Below, one piece after another: positions 52,116 through 61,835 of a DNA stretch of 64,000 nt. The notes under the pieces were generated by a model that was not told the DNA's origin, made no database searches, and was given only the letters and a program-made list of their open reading frames with translations. The stretch is from positions 1-64,000 of the forward strand of contig JAHBYZ010000009.1 in assembly GCA_019635695.1 (NCBI GenBank), given 5' to 3'. This DNA comes from Rhizobiaceae bacterium. Lineage in GTDB: Bacteria; Pseudomonadota; Alphaproteobacteria; Rhizobiales; Rhizobiaceae. Each line of letters begins with the position of its first letter. Position 1 is the first letter of the stretch. Position numbers and translations under genes: made by a program.

Positions 52116-52940
52116 ATGTTTCGTGATGCCCGCACCGCTGCGCTTTGCGCCGCCTTCTCCATGTCGATGACTTTCGCAGCCGCTGCGGCCGACAAGATCG
52201 GCATGCTGCCGTCTGCCGGGGAAGCCGCGGCGACCGCGGCGCTGGCTGCATCGGCCACGGACGCGGTCCAGCGCGCCACGGACTTCACCTGGCTGTGCCA
52301 GAAACCGGAGAAGCCGGGCGGGCGCACGCTTATCCTGCTGCACGGATCGGGTGGGAACGAGAAGACGCTGATGGAGCTTGCCGCCAAGATCGCGCCCAAC
52401 GCCACGCTGGTCGGCGTGCGCGGTCGTCTCGTTCAGGCCGGCACCACGCGGTGGTACAAGCGGCTTTCCCCGACGAGCTTCGACCAGGCCGACATCCGCG
52501 CCGAGGCCGACGCTTTCGCCGTCTCTCTGCACGCGGCCTCGCGGGAATACGGCTTCAGCCTCGAAAACGCGGTGTTCCTCGGCTACTCCAACGGCGCCAA
52601 CCTGATCGGCGCACTGTCTGTGCTGCACCCCGGCCTGGTGCATCGCGCCGCATTGCTGCGGGCAATGCCGGTGCTGGAACAGGCGCCGGACGTCGCGTTG
52701 TCCGGTGCCGACATCCTGACGATCGCCGGCAAGGCGGACGCCACCTATTCGCCCTTCGCACCGGCCTTGGAAAACATGTTCCGCAAGCGCGGCGCACGGG
52801 TGAAGGCCCACATGATCGATGCCAACCACATGATCGGCGACGAGGACGCGCGGCTGGTGCGCGAATGGCTCACCGCATCGCTGGACCCGGCTGGGTCAGC
52901 CGCAGGCAAGGCACTCGCGGGCGACATCGGCGCGCGCTGA
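52116..52940 (+). CDS. Exported alpha/beta hydrolase (carboxylesterase/phospholipase-like)
   Basis: 274 residues. Signal-like N terminus (ALCAAFSMSMTFAAAAA). Hydrolase features: oxyanion LLHGSGGNE, nucleophile elbow GYSNGA (Ser), Asp in TIAGKADATYSPF, and His in DANHMIGDEDARLVREW. I use ATG 52116. Its 3' end overlaps the convergent small gene by 45 bp. Confidence 0.82.
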   Translation: MFRDARTAALCAAFSMSMTFAAAAADKIGMLPSAGEAAATAALAASATDAVQRATDFTWLCQKPEKPGGRTLILLHGSGGNEKTLMELAAKIAPNATLVGVRGRLVQAGTTRWYKRLSPTSFDQADIRAEADAFAVSLHAASREYGFSLENAVFLGYSNGANLIGALSVLHPGLVHRAALLRAMPVLEQAPDVALSGADILTIAGKADATYSPFAPALENMFRKRGARVKAHMIDANHMIGDEDARLVREWLTASLDPAGSAAGKALAGDIGAR

Positions 52941-53099
52941 ACGCGCCGCGGCCGTCCGCGCGCCGAGCGGCAGGTCGCCCAGCTCGCGCTCGTTCATCCG
53001 CTCGATGTCCGGATGCGCCAGCGGGTCGTTCGCGTTGACGCGACGCTCAATGGCCAGCTCGGTGTCGGAGCGCTTCAGCTTCCAGAAAATCTCGAACAT
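52896..53099 (-). CDS. Small protein convergent with, and overlapping, the hydrolase gene
   Basis: 67 residues: MFEIFWKLKRSDTELAIERR and VNANDPLAHPDIERMNEREL are the recognisable part, then a basic tail. The AGGAGG ribosome-binding site is nearly perfect. The 3' 45 bases lie antisense to the hydrolase stop region. No named family, but the start context argues it is real. Confidence 0.65.
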   Translation of the reverse strand: MFEIFWKLKRSDTELAIERRVNANDPLAHPDIERMNERELGDLPLGARTAAARSARADVARECLACG

Positions 53100-53192
53100 G
53101 GACTTGTCCTCCTTGTGGACAGGGCTCATCAATGCGCCCCATGCGGCCCTGTCTCAATCCAGATTGGTTGCGCTGCCCTATAGGTTTTCTCG

Positions 53193-54089
53193 ATGCGTGA
53201 GCTGAACCGGGTGCATCTGAACGGCCTGCGCGCGCTGGAAGCGGCGGCGCGGCTGGGCTCGTTGCAGAAGGCCGCCGACGAGCTCGGCGTCACGCCGGGC
53301 GCGGTCAGTCAGCACGTCATCCGGACCGAGGAGCAGTTGGGTCGCCCGGTACTGGAGCGCACGCGCGAGGGCTTCCGCCCGACGGAGTTCGGCGCGGCGA
53401 TCCTGCCGCGGCTTGCCGCCGGCTTCCGCGAACTGGAAGCAGCAGTGACGACGGCGCGACGGCAGGAAGCCGACATCCTCACGATATCGGTCGCGCCGGT
53501 CTTCGCCGCAAAATGGCTGGTGTTTCGGCTGGCGCGCTTCGCGGAGCGCCGCCCCGACATCCGCGTGCGCCTCGACGCCACAACCGCTCTCGTGGACCTG
53601 GATACCTCCGATATCGATCTCGCCATCCGCGTCGGCCCTGGCGACTGGCCCGGCGTGAAGGCGGAGTGGTTCATGGATCAGGAGGTTTTTCCGGTCTGCG
53701 CCCCCGCCCTCGCGGGCCGCCTGCTGGAACCGCGCGACCTGCCGCGCGTGCCGGTCGTGGTCGACGCGCATTCGTCGGTGTCATGGGATGTCTGGCTCGC
53801 GCAGTTCGGAATGCGCGAAGCTGATCTGGCGATCGGCAACAGCTTCACCGACGCCGCACTGGCGCTGGACGCGGCCATAGCGGGGCAAGGCGTGTTCCTC
53901 GGCTGGCAGATACTGGCCCAATATCCGCTGCAGGCCGGAACGCTGGTGCAACCCTTCCCGCAACGGATGAAGACCGGTGCGGGCTACTATCTCGTCACCT
54001 CGCCGCATCGCCGTGAAGACAGGAAGGTCGCTGACTTCAAGACATGGCTGAAGGACGAGATTGCGGAGACGCAGCGGATGTTCACTTAA
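53193..54089 (+). CDS. LysR-family transcriptional regulator, GcvA type
   Basis: 298 residues. N-terminal HTH (LRALEAAARLGSLQKAADEL, GVTPGAVSQHVIRTEEQLG) and a C-terminal ligand-binding domain of the GcvA/AmpR sort (DIDLAIRVGPGDWPG). Divergent from the small gene at 52896. Target unknown. Confidence 0.93.
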   Translation: MRELNRVHLNGLRALEAAARLGSLQKAADELGVTPGAVSQHVIRTEEQLGRPVLERTREGFRPTEFGAAILPRLAAGFRELEAAVTTARRQEADILTISVAPVFAAKWLVFRLARFAERRPDIRVRLDATTALVDLDTSDIDLAIRVGPGDWPGVKAEWFMDQEVFPVCAPALAGRLLEPRDLPRVPVVVDAHSSVSWDVWLAQFGMREADLAIGNSFTDAALALDAAIAGQGVFLGWQILAQYPLQAGTLVQPFPQRMKTGAGYYLVTSPHRREDRKVADFKTWLKDEIAETQRMFT

Positions 54090-54162
54090 GCGAACAACAG
54101 CAACTTCCGGCCCGGTTTTGTGTTATGCTGTCGCTTCCGACCAGAACGACAAGGAGGTCGCC

Positions 54163-54348
54163 ATGAAAGAGTTCCACTGCGGTTCGCTGGTGCCCGGCTG
54201 CGACTGGCACACGCGCCATCAGGAGGAAGCGGAGGTCATGCGCCGCGCCGTGCAGCATATGCGCGAGACGCATGGCGAGGACACGATCCGCGAAACCATG
54301 GTCGAGGCCATCCGCTCGCGCATCGAGAAGGTTCGCGACGCGGCTTAG
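54163..54348 (+). CDS. DUF1059-family small protein
   Basis: 61 residues, whole DUF1059 domain: MKEFHCGSLVPGCDWHTRHQ, with two Cys and a His-rich strip, then EEAEVMRRAVQHMRETHGED. AAGGAGG ribosome-binding site. Overlaps the convergent cca gene by 4 bp at the stop codons. Confidence 0.88.
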   Translation: MKEFHCGSLVPGCDWHTRHQEEAEVMRRAVQHMRETHGEDTIRETMVEAIRSRIEKVRDAA

Positions 54349-55604
54349 TCTTTCGCCATTTCCGCGGCGCGCTGAAGCAGCGCGTCGCGGTCGACGGCGA
54401 AGCCGCCCTCGACCCACAACGCCTCAAGCGCCTTCAGCATCTCGCCCATCTTCGGCCCGGCCGGCACGCCGACCTGTTCCAGATCGCGGCCCGAGAGCGG
54501 GAAGCGCGGCTTCGACCAGCCTTCGAGATATTTGAGCTGGCGTCCGAGCCCCGCCGCCTCCTTCATTGCCTCGGCATCGTTCCCGGCCTTTTCGCGTGTC
54601 GAGGCGAGCGCCAGCCGCAGGCGGTCGCGCGCACCGTCGACGCCGCGACGATAGAGTTCCCGCGCCAGCGCCGCGTCGCTTCGCTCGGGCCGGGCCGCGT
54701 CGGCCGACGCCCAGTCGACCAGCCGCGAGGTCTCGGCCTTCGACATCTTCAGCCGCTCGCCGAGCGCCTTCATGCGCTGCGTGTCGGGCGGCACGATCGC
54801 CGCGATCCGCGTCATCGCGTCCGGCGCCCAGCCCAGCGCTTTCTCCGCCGCGATGAGACCGGGCAGCGCGTCGATCCCCCATTTCTCCGATTCCGGCAGC
54901 ACGAGCGTCAGCACGCCGGCCTGCCGCATCCATAAGGCCGCGCGCCCGGGGTCCGGCGCGGAAAGCAGCTTTCGCAGCTCGGCCCAGACCCGCTCCGCGG
55001 ACAACCGCGCAAGCCCGTCCTTCAGCCGCGCGCAGGCCTTCAGCCCTTGGGCATCCGGCCGGCCCGACCCGTACCAGGCGAAGAAGCGGAAGAAGCGCAG
55101 GATGCGCAGGTAATCTTCGCGGATACGCGCCTCGGGATCGCCGATGAATCGCAACGTGCGCGAGGCGATGTCGACCAGCCCGCCGACAAGATCGTGCACC
55201 GTGCCGTCGGCATCGGCGTAGAGCGCGTTTACGGTGAAGTCGCGCCGCTCGGCATCGGCCTTCCAGTCGCGGCCGAACACGACCCTGGCGCGCCTGCCGT
55301 CGGTCTCGATATCGGCGCGCAGCGTCGTGACCTCGTAGCCGCGGCCGTCCGCCACCACGGTGACCGTGCCGTGTTCGATGCCGGTGGGCACCGCGCGGAA
55401 GCCTGCCGCCTCGGCGCGCCGCACCGTCTCGTCCGGAAGATTCGTGGTGGCGATGTCGACGTCGCCGACCGGCTCGCCGAGCAGCGTGTTGCGCACTGCG
55501 CCGCCCGCCACCCGCGCGGTCTCGCCGCCTTGCGACAACACCGAAAGCAGCGTCTGGAGCGCCGGCTCCGCCAGCCACGCGGCGCCGGCAACCGAGGCGC
55601 TCAT
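54345..55604 (-). CDS. cca: CCA tRNA nucleotidyltransferase
   Basis: 419 residues. Adds or repairs the tRNA 3' CCA. Class II signatures: GGAVRNTLLGEPVGDVDIAT, GTVTVV, RDFTVNALYADADG and RIREDYLRILRFFRF. Coupled to the NUDIX gene by an ATGA overlap. Confidence 0.95.
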   Translation of the reverse strand: MSASVAGAAWLAEPALQTLLSVLSQGGETARVAGGAVRNTLLGEPVGDVDIATTNLPDETVRRAEAAGFRAVPTGIEHGTVTVVADGRGYEVTTLRADIETDGRRARVVFGRDWKADAERRDFTVNALYADADGTVHDLVGGLVDIASRTLRFIGDPEARIREDYLRILRFFRFFAWYGSGRPDAQGLKACARLKDGLARLSAERVWAELRKLLSAPDPGRAALWMRQAGVLTLVLPESEKWGIDALPGLIAAEKALGWAPDAMTRIAAIVPPDTQRMKALGERLKMSKAETSRLVDWASADAARPERSDAALARELYRRGVDGARDRLRLALASTREKAGNDAEAMKEAAGLGRQLKYLEGWSKPRFPLSGRDLEQVGVPAGPKMGEMLKALEALWVEGGFAVDRDALLQRAAEMAKD

Positions 55605-56269
55605 GCTCCCGGCCTTGCTGCCTCGGGGCCGGCGTACAGCCGCTCGTAGAGCGTGCGGATGATGCCGGCCGTGACGCCCCAGATGTAGCGGTCGCCGAAC
55701 GGCATCTCGTAGAAGAAGCGCTCCTTGTCGGCCCATGTGCGGCTCTGACGGCGGTGGTTGGCGGGGTCCATCAGGAAGCCGAGCGGTACCTCGAAGACCG
55801 AGTCGACTTCGTCCGGATTGAGCGTCAGGCGGAAGCCCGGCCGCACCACCGAAAGCACCGGCACGATGCGGTATCCGCTGCCCGACACATAGTCCGGCAG
55901 ACGCCCGACGATCTCGATATGCCCCGCGTCCAGTCCGATTTCCTCCATCGCCTCGCGCATCGCGGCGTGCTCGACGTCGCGGTCCTCGGCATCGACGCGC
56001 CCGCCCGGAAAGGCGATCTGCCCGGGATGCGCCTTCAACGCTTCCGTGCGCTGGGTGAGGATGACGCTGGCGTCCCTGCCGCGATCCACGACAGGCACCA
56101 GCACGGCAGCCTCGCGCAACTTGGCATTGACGAAGAGACCGTGAAGGTCGGGGTTGAGCCGATGGTCGCCGAACTCATTGGTGCCGCGCGCGACCGATCC
56201 GGCCGCCTTGGCACGACGGCGAAATTCCGTCGCGCTCATGTCTGCGCGGGGTGCGTCCACAATACTCAT
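55601..56269 (-). CDS. NUDIX CoA pyrophosphohydrolase
   Basis: 222 residues. Nudix box GGRVDAEDRDVEHAAMREAM followed by EEIGLDA, preceded by AHPGQIAFPGG as in CoA-type (NudL) enzymes. Hydrolyses CoA or its derivatives. Between the DUF1285 gene and cca, each junction an ATGA overlap. Confidence 0.92.
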   Translation of the reverse strand: MSIVDAPRADMSATEFRRRAKAAGSVARGTNEFGDHRLNPDLHGLFVNAKLREAAVLVPVVDRGRDASVILTQRTEALKAHPGQIAFPGGRVDAEDRDVEHAAMREAMEEIGLDAGHIEIVGRLPDYVSGSGYRIVPVLSVVRPGFRLTLNPDEVDSVFEVPLGFLMDPANHRRQSRTWADKERFFYEMPFGDRYIWGVTAGIIRTLYERLYAGPEAARPGA

Positions 56270-56895
56270 GCCGACAGCGCCTCCAGCCGCTCGACCGGCA
56301 TGATCGGGAATACCGCGCCCTTCGAGCGCACGCAGAACATGGCCTTGCCTTCGACCTCGATTTCCTCGCCGATCTCGACCATTTCGTACATGACCGGCCG
56401 CGCCACAAGCGCTTCCAGCCGCCCGCGCACGTGCAGGTAGGGTTTCAGCCCGCCCGTATCGCGCTCGTCGACGAAGCGCACGGGATGATCCGGTCCCGCC
56501 TCGACCACGTCGCCGACATTGGTGCGGAAGGTCAGGACCTGCGCCCCGCCCGCGCCCGACACGTTCATCTCCACCGCCACGAACGGCGCGTCCTGAACGC
56601 GGATGCCAACGCGTTCGACCGGCGTGACCAGATAGGTCTTGCCGTCCTCATCCTTACGCAACACCGTGGAGAACAGCTGCACCAGCGTCGCCCGCCCGAT
56701 CGGCGTGCCGAGGTAGAACCAGGTACCGTCGGCCCTGATCTCCATGTCGAGGTCGCCGCAGAAGGGCGGGTTCCAGCGCTCGACCGGCGGCAGGCCCTTG
56801 CCGGCGCGGGCGGCGCGGGCGATCAGCGCCTGCAACCCTGCCGTATCGGAAGCCCTTGCGAGACCGGCTTCCAGCGCTTCGTCGTCTCTGTGCAT
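56266..56895 (-). CDS. DUF1285-family protein
   Basis: 209 residues. PPFCGDLDMEIRADGTWFYL, GTPIGRATLVQLFSTVLRKDE, TPVERVGIRVQDAPFVAVEM are characteristic of DUF1285. Function unknown. ATGA overlap with the NUDIX gene, so DUF1285-NUDIX-cca is one operon. ATG 56895 chosen; ATG 56964 is in frame. Confidence 0.88.
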   Translation of the reverse strand: MHRDDEALEAGLARASDTAGLQALIARAARAGKGLPPVERWNPPFCGDLDMEIRADGTWFYLGTPIGRATLVQLFSTVLRKDEDGKTYLVTPVERVGIRVQDAPFVAVEMNVSGAGGAQVLTFRTNVGDVVEAGPDHPVRFVDERDTGGLKPYLHVRGRLEALVARPVMYEMVEIGEEIEVEGKAMFCVRSKGAVFPIMPVERLEALSA

Positions 56896-57086
56896 CGTCA
56901 CGAAATAGTCACTGTGGGCGCGCTTGTCAGCAACAGGCGCTGTCTTAAGTTGCCAATGCGGCATTGCACAAAGATCATGAGTCGCGGTGTCGCGACAGCG
57001 GCGGACTTGCCGCGGCAAAAAATCGGCCGCGCAGCTGCCCTTGGGTCATGGTCGGCGGCTTCCGCCGGAGAAGGAACGGGGACTGC

Positions 57087-58094
57087 ATGAGCGTAATGCT
57101 GAAGGACAAGCCGCTCGGCGAAAAGGAGATGATCGCCGAGGCCGAACGCGCGCTGGCAGATATCGCCCGGGTGCGCGAAGGCGTCGGAAAGGTCATCTTT
57201 GGCCAGCAGGCTGTCGTCGAGCGCACTTTGGTTGCGCTGCTAGCTGGCGGCCACGCGCTGCTGGTCGGCGTTCCGGGTCTCGCCAAGACCAAGCTGGTGG
57301 AGACGCTGGGCATCGTGCTCGGCCTCGACACCAACCGCATCCAGTTCACGCCCGACCTGATGCCGTCTGACATCCTCGGTTCCGAGGTGCTGGAGCAGGA
57401 TTCGGGCGGCAAGCGTTCCTTCCGCTTCATCTCCGGCCCCATCTTCGCGCAGCTGCTGATGGCCGACGAGATCAACCGCGCCAGCCCGCGCACGCAGTCG
57501 GCCCTGCTGCAGTCGATGCAGGAGTACCACGTCACCGTCGCCGGCCACCGCCACGATCTGCCATCGCCCTTCCACGTGCTCGCCACCCAGAACCCGCTGG
57601 AGCAGGAGGGCACCTATCCCCTGCCCGAGGCGCAGCTCGACCGCTTCCTCATGCAGGTCGACATCGACTATCCCGAGCTTGAGGCCGAGCGCCGTATCCT
57701 GATCGAGACGACGGGCGTTTCCGACCAGCGCGCCGCACCGGTGCTGACCGCGGATCGGCTGAAGGAGATCCAGACCCTCATCCGCCGCATGCCGGTGCCC
57801 GAAAGCGTGGTCGAGGCCATTCTCAACCTCGTGCGCTCCGCCCGGCCCGGTCAGGGGCATGCCGATACGGACAAGCACGTCGCCTGGGGTCCCGGCCCGC
57901 GCGCCTCGCAGGCGCTCACGCTGTGCGCCCGTGCCCGCGCTCTCTACGACGGCCGGCTCGCGCCCTCGGTGGACGACGTGCACGCTCTGGCCGAGCCGGT
58001 GCTCCAGCACCGCATGGCGCTGACCTTCGCGGCGCGTGCCGAGGGCATGAGCGTGCGCGACGTCATCGCCCGGCTGGTGAAGGCGCAAGGGTAG
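57087..58094 (+). CDS. MoxR-family AAA+ ATPase
   Basis: 335 residues. Walker A VGVPGLAKTKLVE, Walker B LLMADEINRASPRTQSALLQ, sensor/arginine region PLPEAQLDRFLMQVDIDYP. MoxR ATPases assemble or load metal into partner proteins and form operons with DUF58 and VWA proteins, as here. Starts at ATG 57087 with AAGGAA. Confidence 0.93.
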   Translation: MSVMLKDKPLGEKEMIAEAERALADIARVREGVGKVIFGQQAVVERTLVALLAGGHALLVGVPGLAKTKLVETLGIVLGLDTNRIQFTPDLMPSDILGSEVLEQDSGGKRSFRFISGPIFAQLLMADEINRASPRTQSALLQSMQEYHVTVAGHRHDLPSPFHVLATQNPLEQEGTYPLPEAQLDRFLMQVDIDYPELEAERRILIETTGVSDQRAAPVLTADRLKEIQTLIRRMPVPESVVEAILNLVRSARPGQGHADTDKHVAWGPGPRASQALTLCARARALYDGRLAPSVDDVHALAEPVLQHRMALTFAARAEGMSVRDVIARLVKAQG

Positions 58095-58098
58095 CCCA

Positions 58099-59013
58099 TT
58101 GGCGACCATCGGCGAAGCGGTCGGTCATGTCCTCACGCCAGATGCTCTGGCGCGGGCGCGGCTGCGGGCTTCGCTGGTGCCGGACCTGCTGGTCGAGGCG
58201 CGCCGCGTCGTCTCCACTGTCATCGCCGGCTGGCACGGTCGCCGCCGCCGCGGCATTGGCGAGAATTTCTGGCAGTTCCGCCCCTATGTCGAAGGCGAGG
58301 CGACCGCGCGCATCGACTGGCGTCGCTCCGCCCGCGACGACCACACCTATATCCGCGACCGCGAATGGGAGGCGGCCCACACCGTGTGGCTGTGGGCCGA
58401 CCCATCGCCCTCCATGCTCTACAAATCCGAAGTCGCGACGGTTTCGAAGGAGTCGCGCGCGCTGGTGCTGATCCTGGCGCTGGCCGAGTTGCTGTCGCGC
58501 AGCGGCGAGCGCATCGGCTGGCCGGGCCTGACCGACACGTTTACCGCCCGAAACGGGGCCGAGCGCATCGCGGCAAGGCTTGTGCACGCCGATGCGGGCG
58601 TTGCACGGCCCGATCTGTTTCCGGTGCGTCGCTTTTCCGACATCGTCATCGCATCGGATTTCCTCGACCCGGTCGACGAGATCAGGGAGTGGCTGGACCC
58701 GCTCGCCACTCGCGGCGTGCGGGCGCATCTCCTCGAAGTCGCCGACCCGGTGGAGGAAACCTTCCCCTATGCCGGCCGCACCGAGTTCCGCGATCCCGAG
58801 ACGGGCGAGCGGCTGACCGCCGGCCGCGCCGAGACGTTGGCCGAGGACTATCGCCGCATCTACCGCGCCCGCCGCGAAGAGCTGTCTTCGTGGTGCAAGC
58901 GGCTCGGCTGGAGCTACACGGTCAACCACACCGACCGCCTCGCCTCCGAGGCATTGGTAAAAGTCCACCTCGCCATGGGCGAGGAGGTCGGCCACCTGTC
59001 GGGGGCGCGCTGA
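58099..59013 (+). CDS. DUF58-family protein
   Basis: 304 residues. RRGIGENFWQFRPYVEGEAT, ARIDWRRSARDDHTYIRDRE is the hallmark DUF58 strand pair; the rest is a VWA-like Rossmann core. Starts at TTG 58099, 4 bp after the MoxR stop. Operon partner of MoxR. Confidence 0.93.
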   Translation: MATIGEAVGHVLTPDALARARLRASLVPDLLVEARRVVSTVIAGWHGRRRRGIGENFWQFRPYVEGEATARIDWRRSARDDHTYIRDREWEAAHTVWLWADPSPSMLYKSEVATVSKESRALVLILALAELLSRSGERIGWPGLTDTFTARNGAERIAARLVHADAGVARPDLFPVRRFSDIVIASDFLDPVDEIREWLDPLATRGVRAHLLEVADPVEETFPYAGRTEFRDPETGERLTAGRAETLAEDYRRIYRARREELSSWCKRLGWSYTVNHTDRLASEALVKVHLAMGEEVGHLSGAR

Positions 59014-61835
59014 TGCTGCCGCTCTCCTTCGGCGCGCCGCTGATCCTCGCCGGGCTGGTCGCCCTGCCGGTGATCTGGTGGCTGCTGCGCCTCACCCCGC
59101 CCAAGCCGCGGACGGAGCTGTTCCCGCCGCTGCGCATCCTCGCCATGGTGCTGAAGCGCGAGGAGACGCCGCACCGCAGCCCGTGGTGGCTGACCTTGCT
59201 GCGCCTGCTGATGGCGGCGCTGGTGATCCTTGCGCTGTCCGAACCCGTCTTCAACCCGCGCGAGCGGCTGCCGGCCGGCGGTACGGCTCTGGCGCTGGTC
59301 GTCGACAACAGCTGGGCGAGCGCCAATGACTGGGAGTTGCGCGTGGCGACCGCGCAACGCCTGATCGCCGACGCAGAGGCCGAAAGCGTGCCGATCGTGC
59401 TCGCCTTCACCGCCGACGCCGCCAATGCCGAGATCGGGCCGTTCGACGGCGCCGCGGCGCGCGAGAAGCTCAACGCCGCCGTCCCGCGCCCGCTGCCGCC
59501 GCGCCGCGCCGACACCTTCGGCCGCGTTGCAGGAGCCCTTACCGAATTGCCGGGTGCGGCCATCGCGGTGCTGTCCGACGGGCTGGCACAGCCGGGGGAT
59601 GCCGAAGCGTTCAACGCGCTGCTTTCCGCCGGCGCCGCGCGCCTTGTCTGGGTCGAGCCCGAGCGCCTGCCGATGGTGGCGCTGACCGGCACGGAAAACG
59701 GCGTCGACGCCCTGTCGGTCGCCGCCGTGCGCGCGCCGGGCGACCCCGCGCCGCGCCGTGTCAGCGTCGGCGCCTTCGACGAGCGCGGCCGCCGCATCGC
59801 CGACACGGCCATTGCCTTCGGCGCCGGCGAGACGCAAGCCAGCGGCGAGTTCCGCCTGCCCTTCGAGCTGCGCAACGACTTCGCCTCGATCGCGGTCGAC
59901 GGGGAAAATCAGGCTGCGAGCGTACGCATGCTGGACGAGAACTCGCGCCGGCGCCGCGTCGGCCTGATCTCGGCGGCCGAAGCAGATCAGGCGCAGCCCC
60001 TGCTGTCGCCGCTCTACTATATTCGCCGCGCCATGGAGCCGTTCGCGGATCTGGTCGAGGCCGAAAGCGCCGACCTGACCGTGGCGGTCCCCGCGCTGCT
60101 GGAACAGAAACCGGCGATGATCGTGATGGCCGATGTCGGCATCCTGCCGGAGGAGGCGCACCGCGCGCTGACCGAATGGGTCGAGGGCGGCGGAACGCTG
60201 GTGCGCTTCGCCGGGTCGAGGCTGGCGGCAGCCGAGGTCGATGACGATCTGCTGCCGGTGACGCTGCGCATCGGCGAGCGTTCCATGGGCGGCGCGCTGT
60301 CGTGGACCGAGCCGCAGCCGGTGAGCGACTTTCCGGCCGGCGGTCCCTTCGCCGACCTGACGCCGCCCAACGAGGTGACGGTGACCCGGCAGGTGCTGGC
60401 GCAGCCGACGCCCGACATTGTGGAGCGCACCTGGGCGACGCTCGCCGACGGCACGCCGCTGGTCACCGGCGCGCGGCGCGAGGACGGGACGCTGGTGCTG
60501 TTCCACGTCACGCCCGAGGCGACATGGTCGAACCTGCCGATTTCGGGTAGCTTCGTGGAGATGCTGCGCCGCCTTGTTCAGCTCTCGCGCAACCAGGGCC
60601 GCCTTGACCAGGCGGCGGAAGGCGGCCGCGCCGCGCTGCCGCCCTACCGCATGATCGCCGCCGACGGCGGCATCGTCCCGCCGCCCCCGGAAGCCCGGCC
60701 CCTCGACCTGTCGGCCGGCGTCGAGCCCGCGGTGACGCTGGATAACCCGCCCGGCCTCTATGGCGGCGAGGAAGGCGTGCTGGCGCACAATCTGATGGCG
60801 CCCGGCACCGAGCTGGCGCCCATCGTGCGGCCGCAGACGCCTTTGCCGGTTACCGAGGCCGCCTACGCCGCCGACCAGTCGCAGCCGCTGCGCGGCCCGC
60901 TCTTCGCCGCAGCGCTGGCGCTGATGATCCTCGACATGCTGGCGGTGCTTTGGATGGGCGGCGCCTTTGCGCGCAGGCGCGGCGCGCGGCGCGGCGCCGC
61001 GGGCGCAGCCGCCGGCGCGCTGGCCGGGCTGGCCCTGCTGCTGGCCTCATCAGGCGGCGCTGACGCTCAGGATATGCGCCCCGAGGACCAGGCCGCGATC
61101 GACGCCATCACCGTCACCCGCGCCGCCTATGTGATAACCGGCGATTCCTCCATCGACTCGATCAGCCGCGCCGGCCTGACCGGCCTGTCGCGCTTCCTCA
61201 CCGAGAAGACCGCGCTGGAGCCGGGCGATCCCGTCGGCGTCGACATCGCGCAGGACGAACTCGCCTTCTACCCGCTGATCTACTGGCCGATCGACGCAGC
61301 CGCCGCGATGCCGTCGCCCGCGGCAATCGCCCGTATCGACGCCTACATGCAGCAGGGCGGCACGGTGCTGTTCGACACGCGCGACCAGTTCTCCACCGGG
61401 TTCGGCGCCAACGACGCCAGCCCGGCGACGCAGCGCCTGCGCGAAATCCTGTCGACGCTCAACGTGCCGCCGCTGGAGCCGGTGCCGCCGGATCACGTTC
61501 TGACCAAGGCGTTCTTCATTATGAACGAGTTCCCGGGCCGCTTCTCTGGCAGCCCGCTCTGGGTGGAATCCTCGCTCGACGCCACCAACACCGACAACCG
61601 TCCGGTTCGCACCGGCGATGGCGTCACCCCGATCATGATCACCGCCAACGACCTCGCAGGCGCGTGGGCCGTGGACGCCGCCGGGAACCCGATGCTGCCG
61701 ACCGTGCCCAACGATCCACTGCAGCGGCTGTGGGCCATGCGCGGCGGCATCAACATCATGATGTACATGCTGACCGGCAACTACAAATCCGATCAGGTCC
61801 ATGTGCCGGTATTGCTTGAGAGGCTCGGCCAATGA
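59013..61835 (+). CDS. BatA-like membrane protein fused to DUF4159
   Basis: 940 residues. N-terminal BatA-type TM and VWA-like domain (LPLSFGAPLILAGLVALPVI, ALALVVDNSWASANDWELR), a long middle with glutamine-amidotransferase-like beta-alpha folds (PAMIVMADVGILPEEAHRAL), a second TM, and a C-terminal DUF4159 domain (AAYVITGDSSIDSISRAGL, YMQQGGTVLFDTRDQFSTG). ATG overlaps the DUF58 stop (TGATG). Confidence 0.88.
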   Translation: MLPLSFGAPLILAGLVALPVIWWLLRLTPPKPRTELFPPLRILAMVLKREETPHRSPWWLTLLRLLMAALVILALSEPVFNPRERLPAGGTALALVVDNSWASANDWELRVATAQRLIADAEAESVPIVLAFTADAANAEIGPFDGAAAREKLNAAVPRPLPPRRADTFGRVAGALTELPGAAIAVLSDGLAQPGDAEAFNALLSAGAARLVWVEPERLPMVALTGTENGVDALSVAAVRAPGDPAPRRVSVGAFDERGRRIADTAIAFGAGETQASGEFRLPFELRNDFASIAVDGENQAASVRMLDENSRRRRVGLISAAEADQAQPLLSPLYYIRRAMEPFADLVEAESADLTVAVPALLEQKPAMIVMADVGILPEEAHRALTEWVEGGGTLVRFAGSRLAAAEVDDDLLPVTLRIGERSMGGALSWTEPQPVSDFPAGGPFADLTPPNEVTVTRQVLAQPTPDIVERTWATLADGTPLVTGARREDGTLVLFHVTPEATWSNLPISGSFVEMLRRLVQLSRNQGRLDQAAEGGRAALPPYRMIAADGGIVPPPPEARPLDLSAGVEPAVTLDNPPGLYGGEEGVLAHNLMAPGTELAPIVRPQTPLPVTEAAYAADQSQPLRGPLFAAALALMILDMLAVLWMGGAFARRRGARRGAAGAAAGALAGLALLLASSGGADAQDMRPEDQAAIDAITVTRAAYVITGDSSIDSISRAGLTGLSRFLTEKTALEPGDPVGVDIAQDELAFYPLIYWPIDAAAAMPSPAAIARIDAYMQQGGTVLFDTRDQFSTGFGANDASPATQRLREILSTLNVPPLEPVPPDHVLTKAFFIMNEFPGRFSGSPLWVESSLDATNTDNRPVRTGDGVTPIMITANDLAGAWAVDAAGNPMLPTVPNDPLQRLWAMRGGINIMMYMLTGNYKSDQVHVPVLLERLGQ

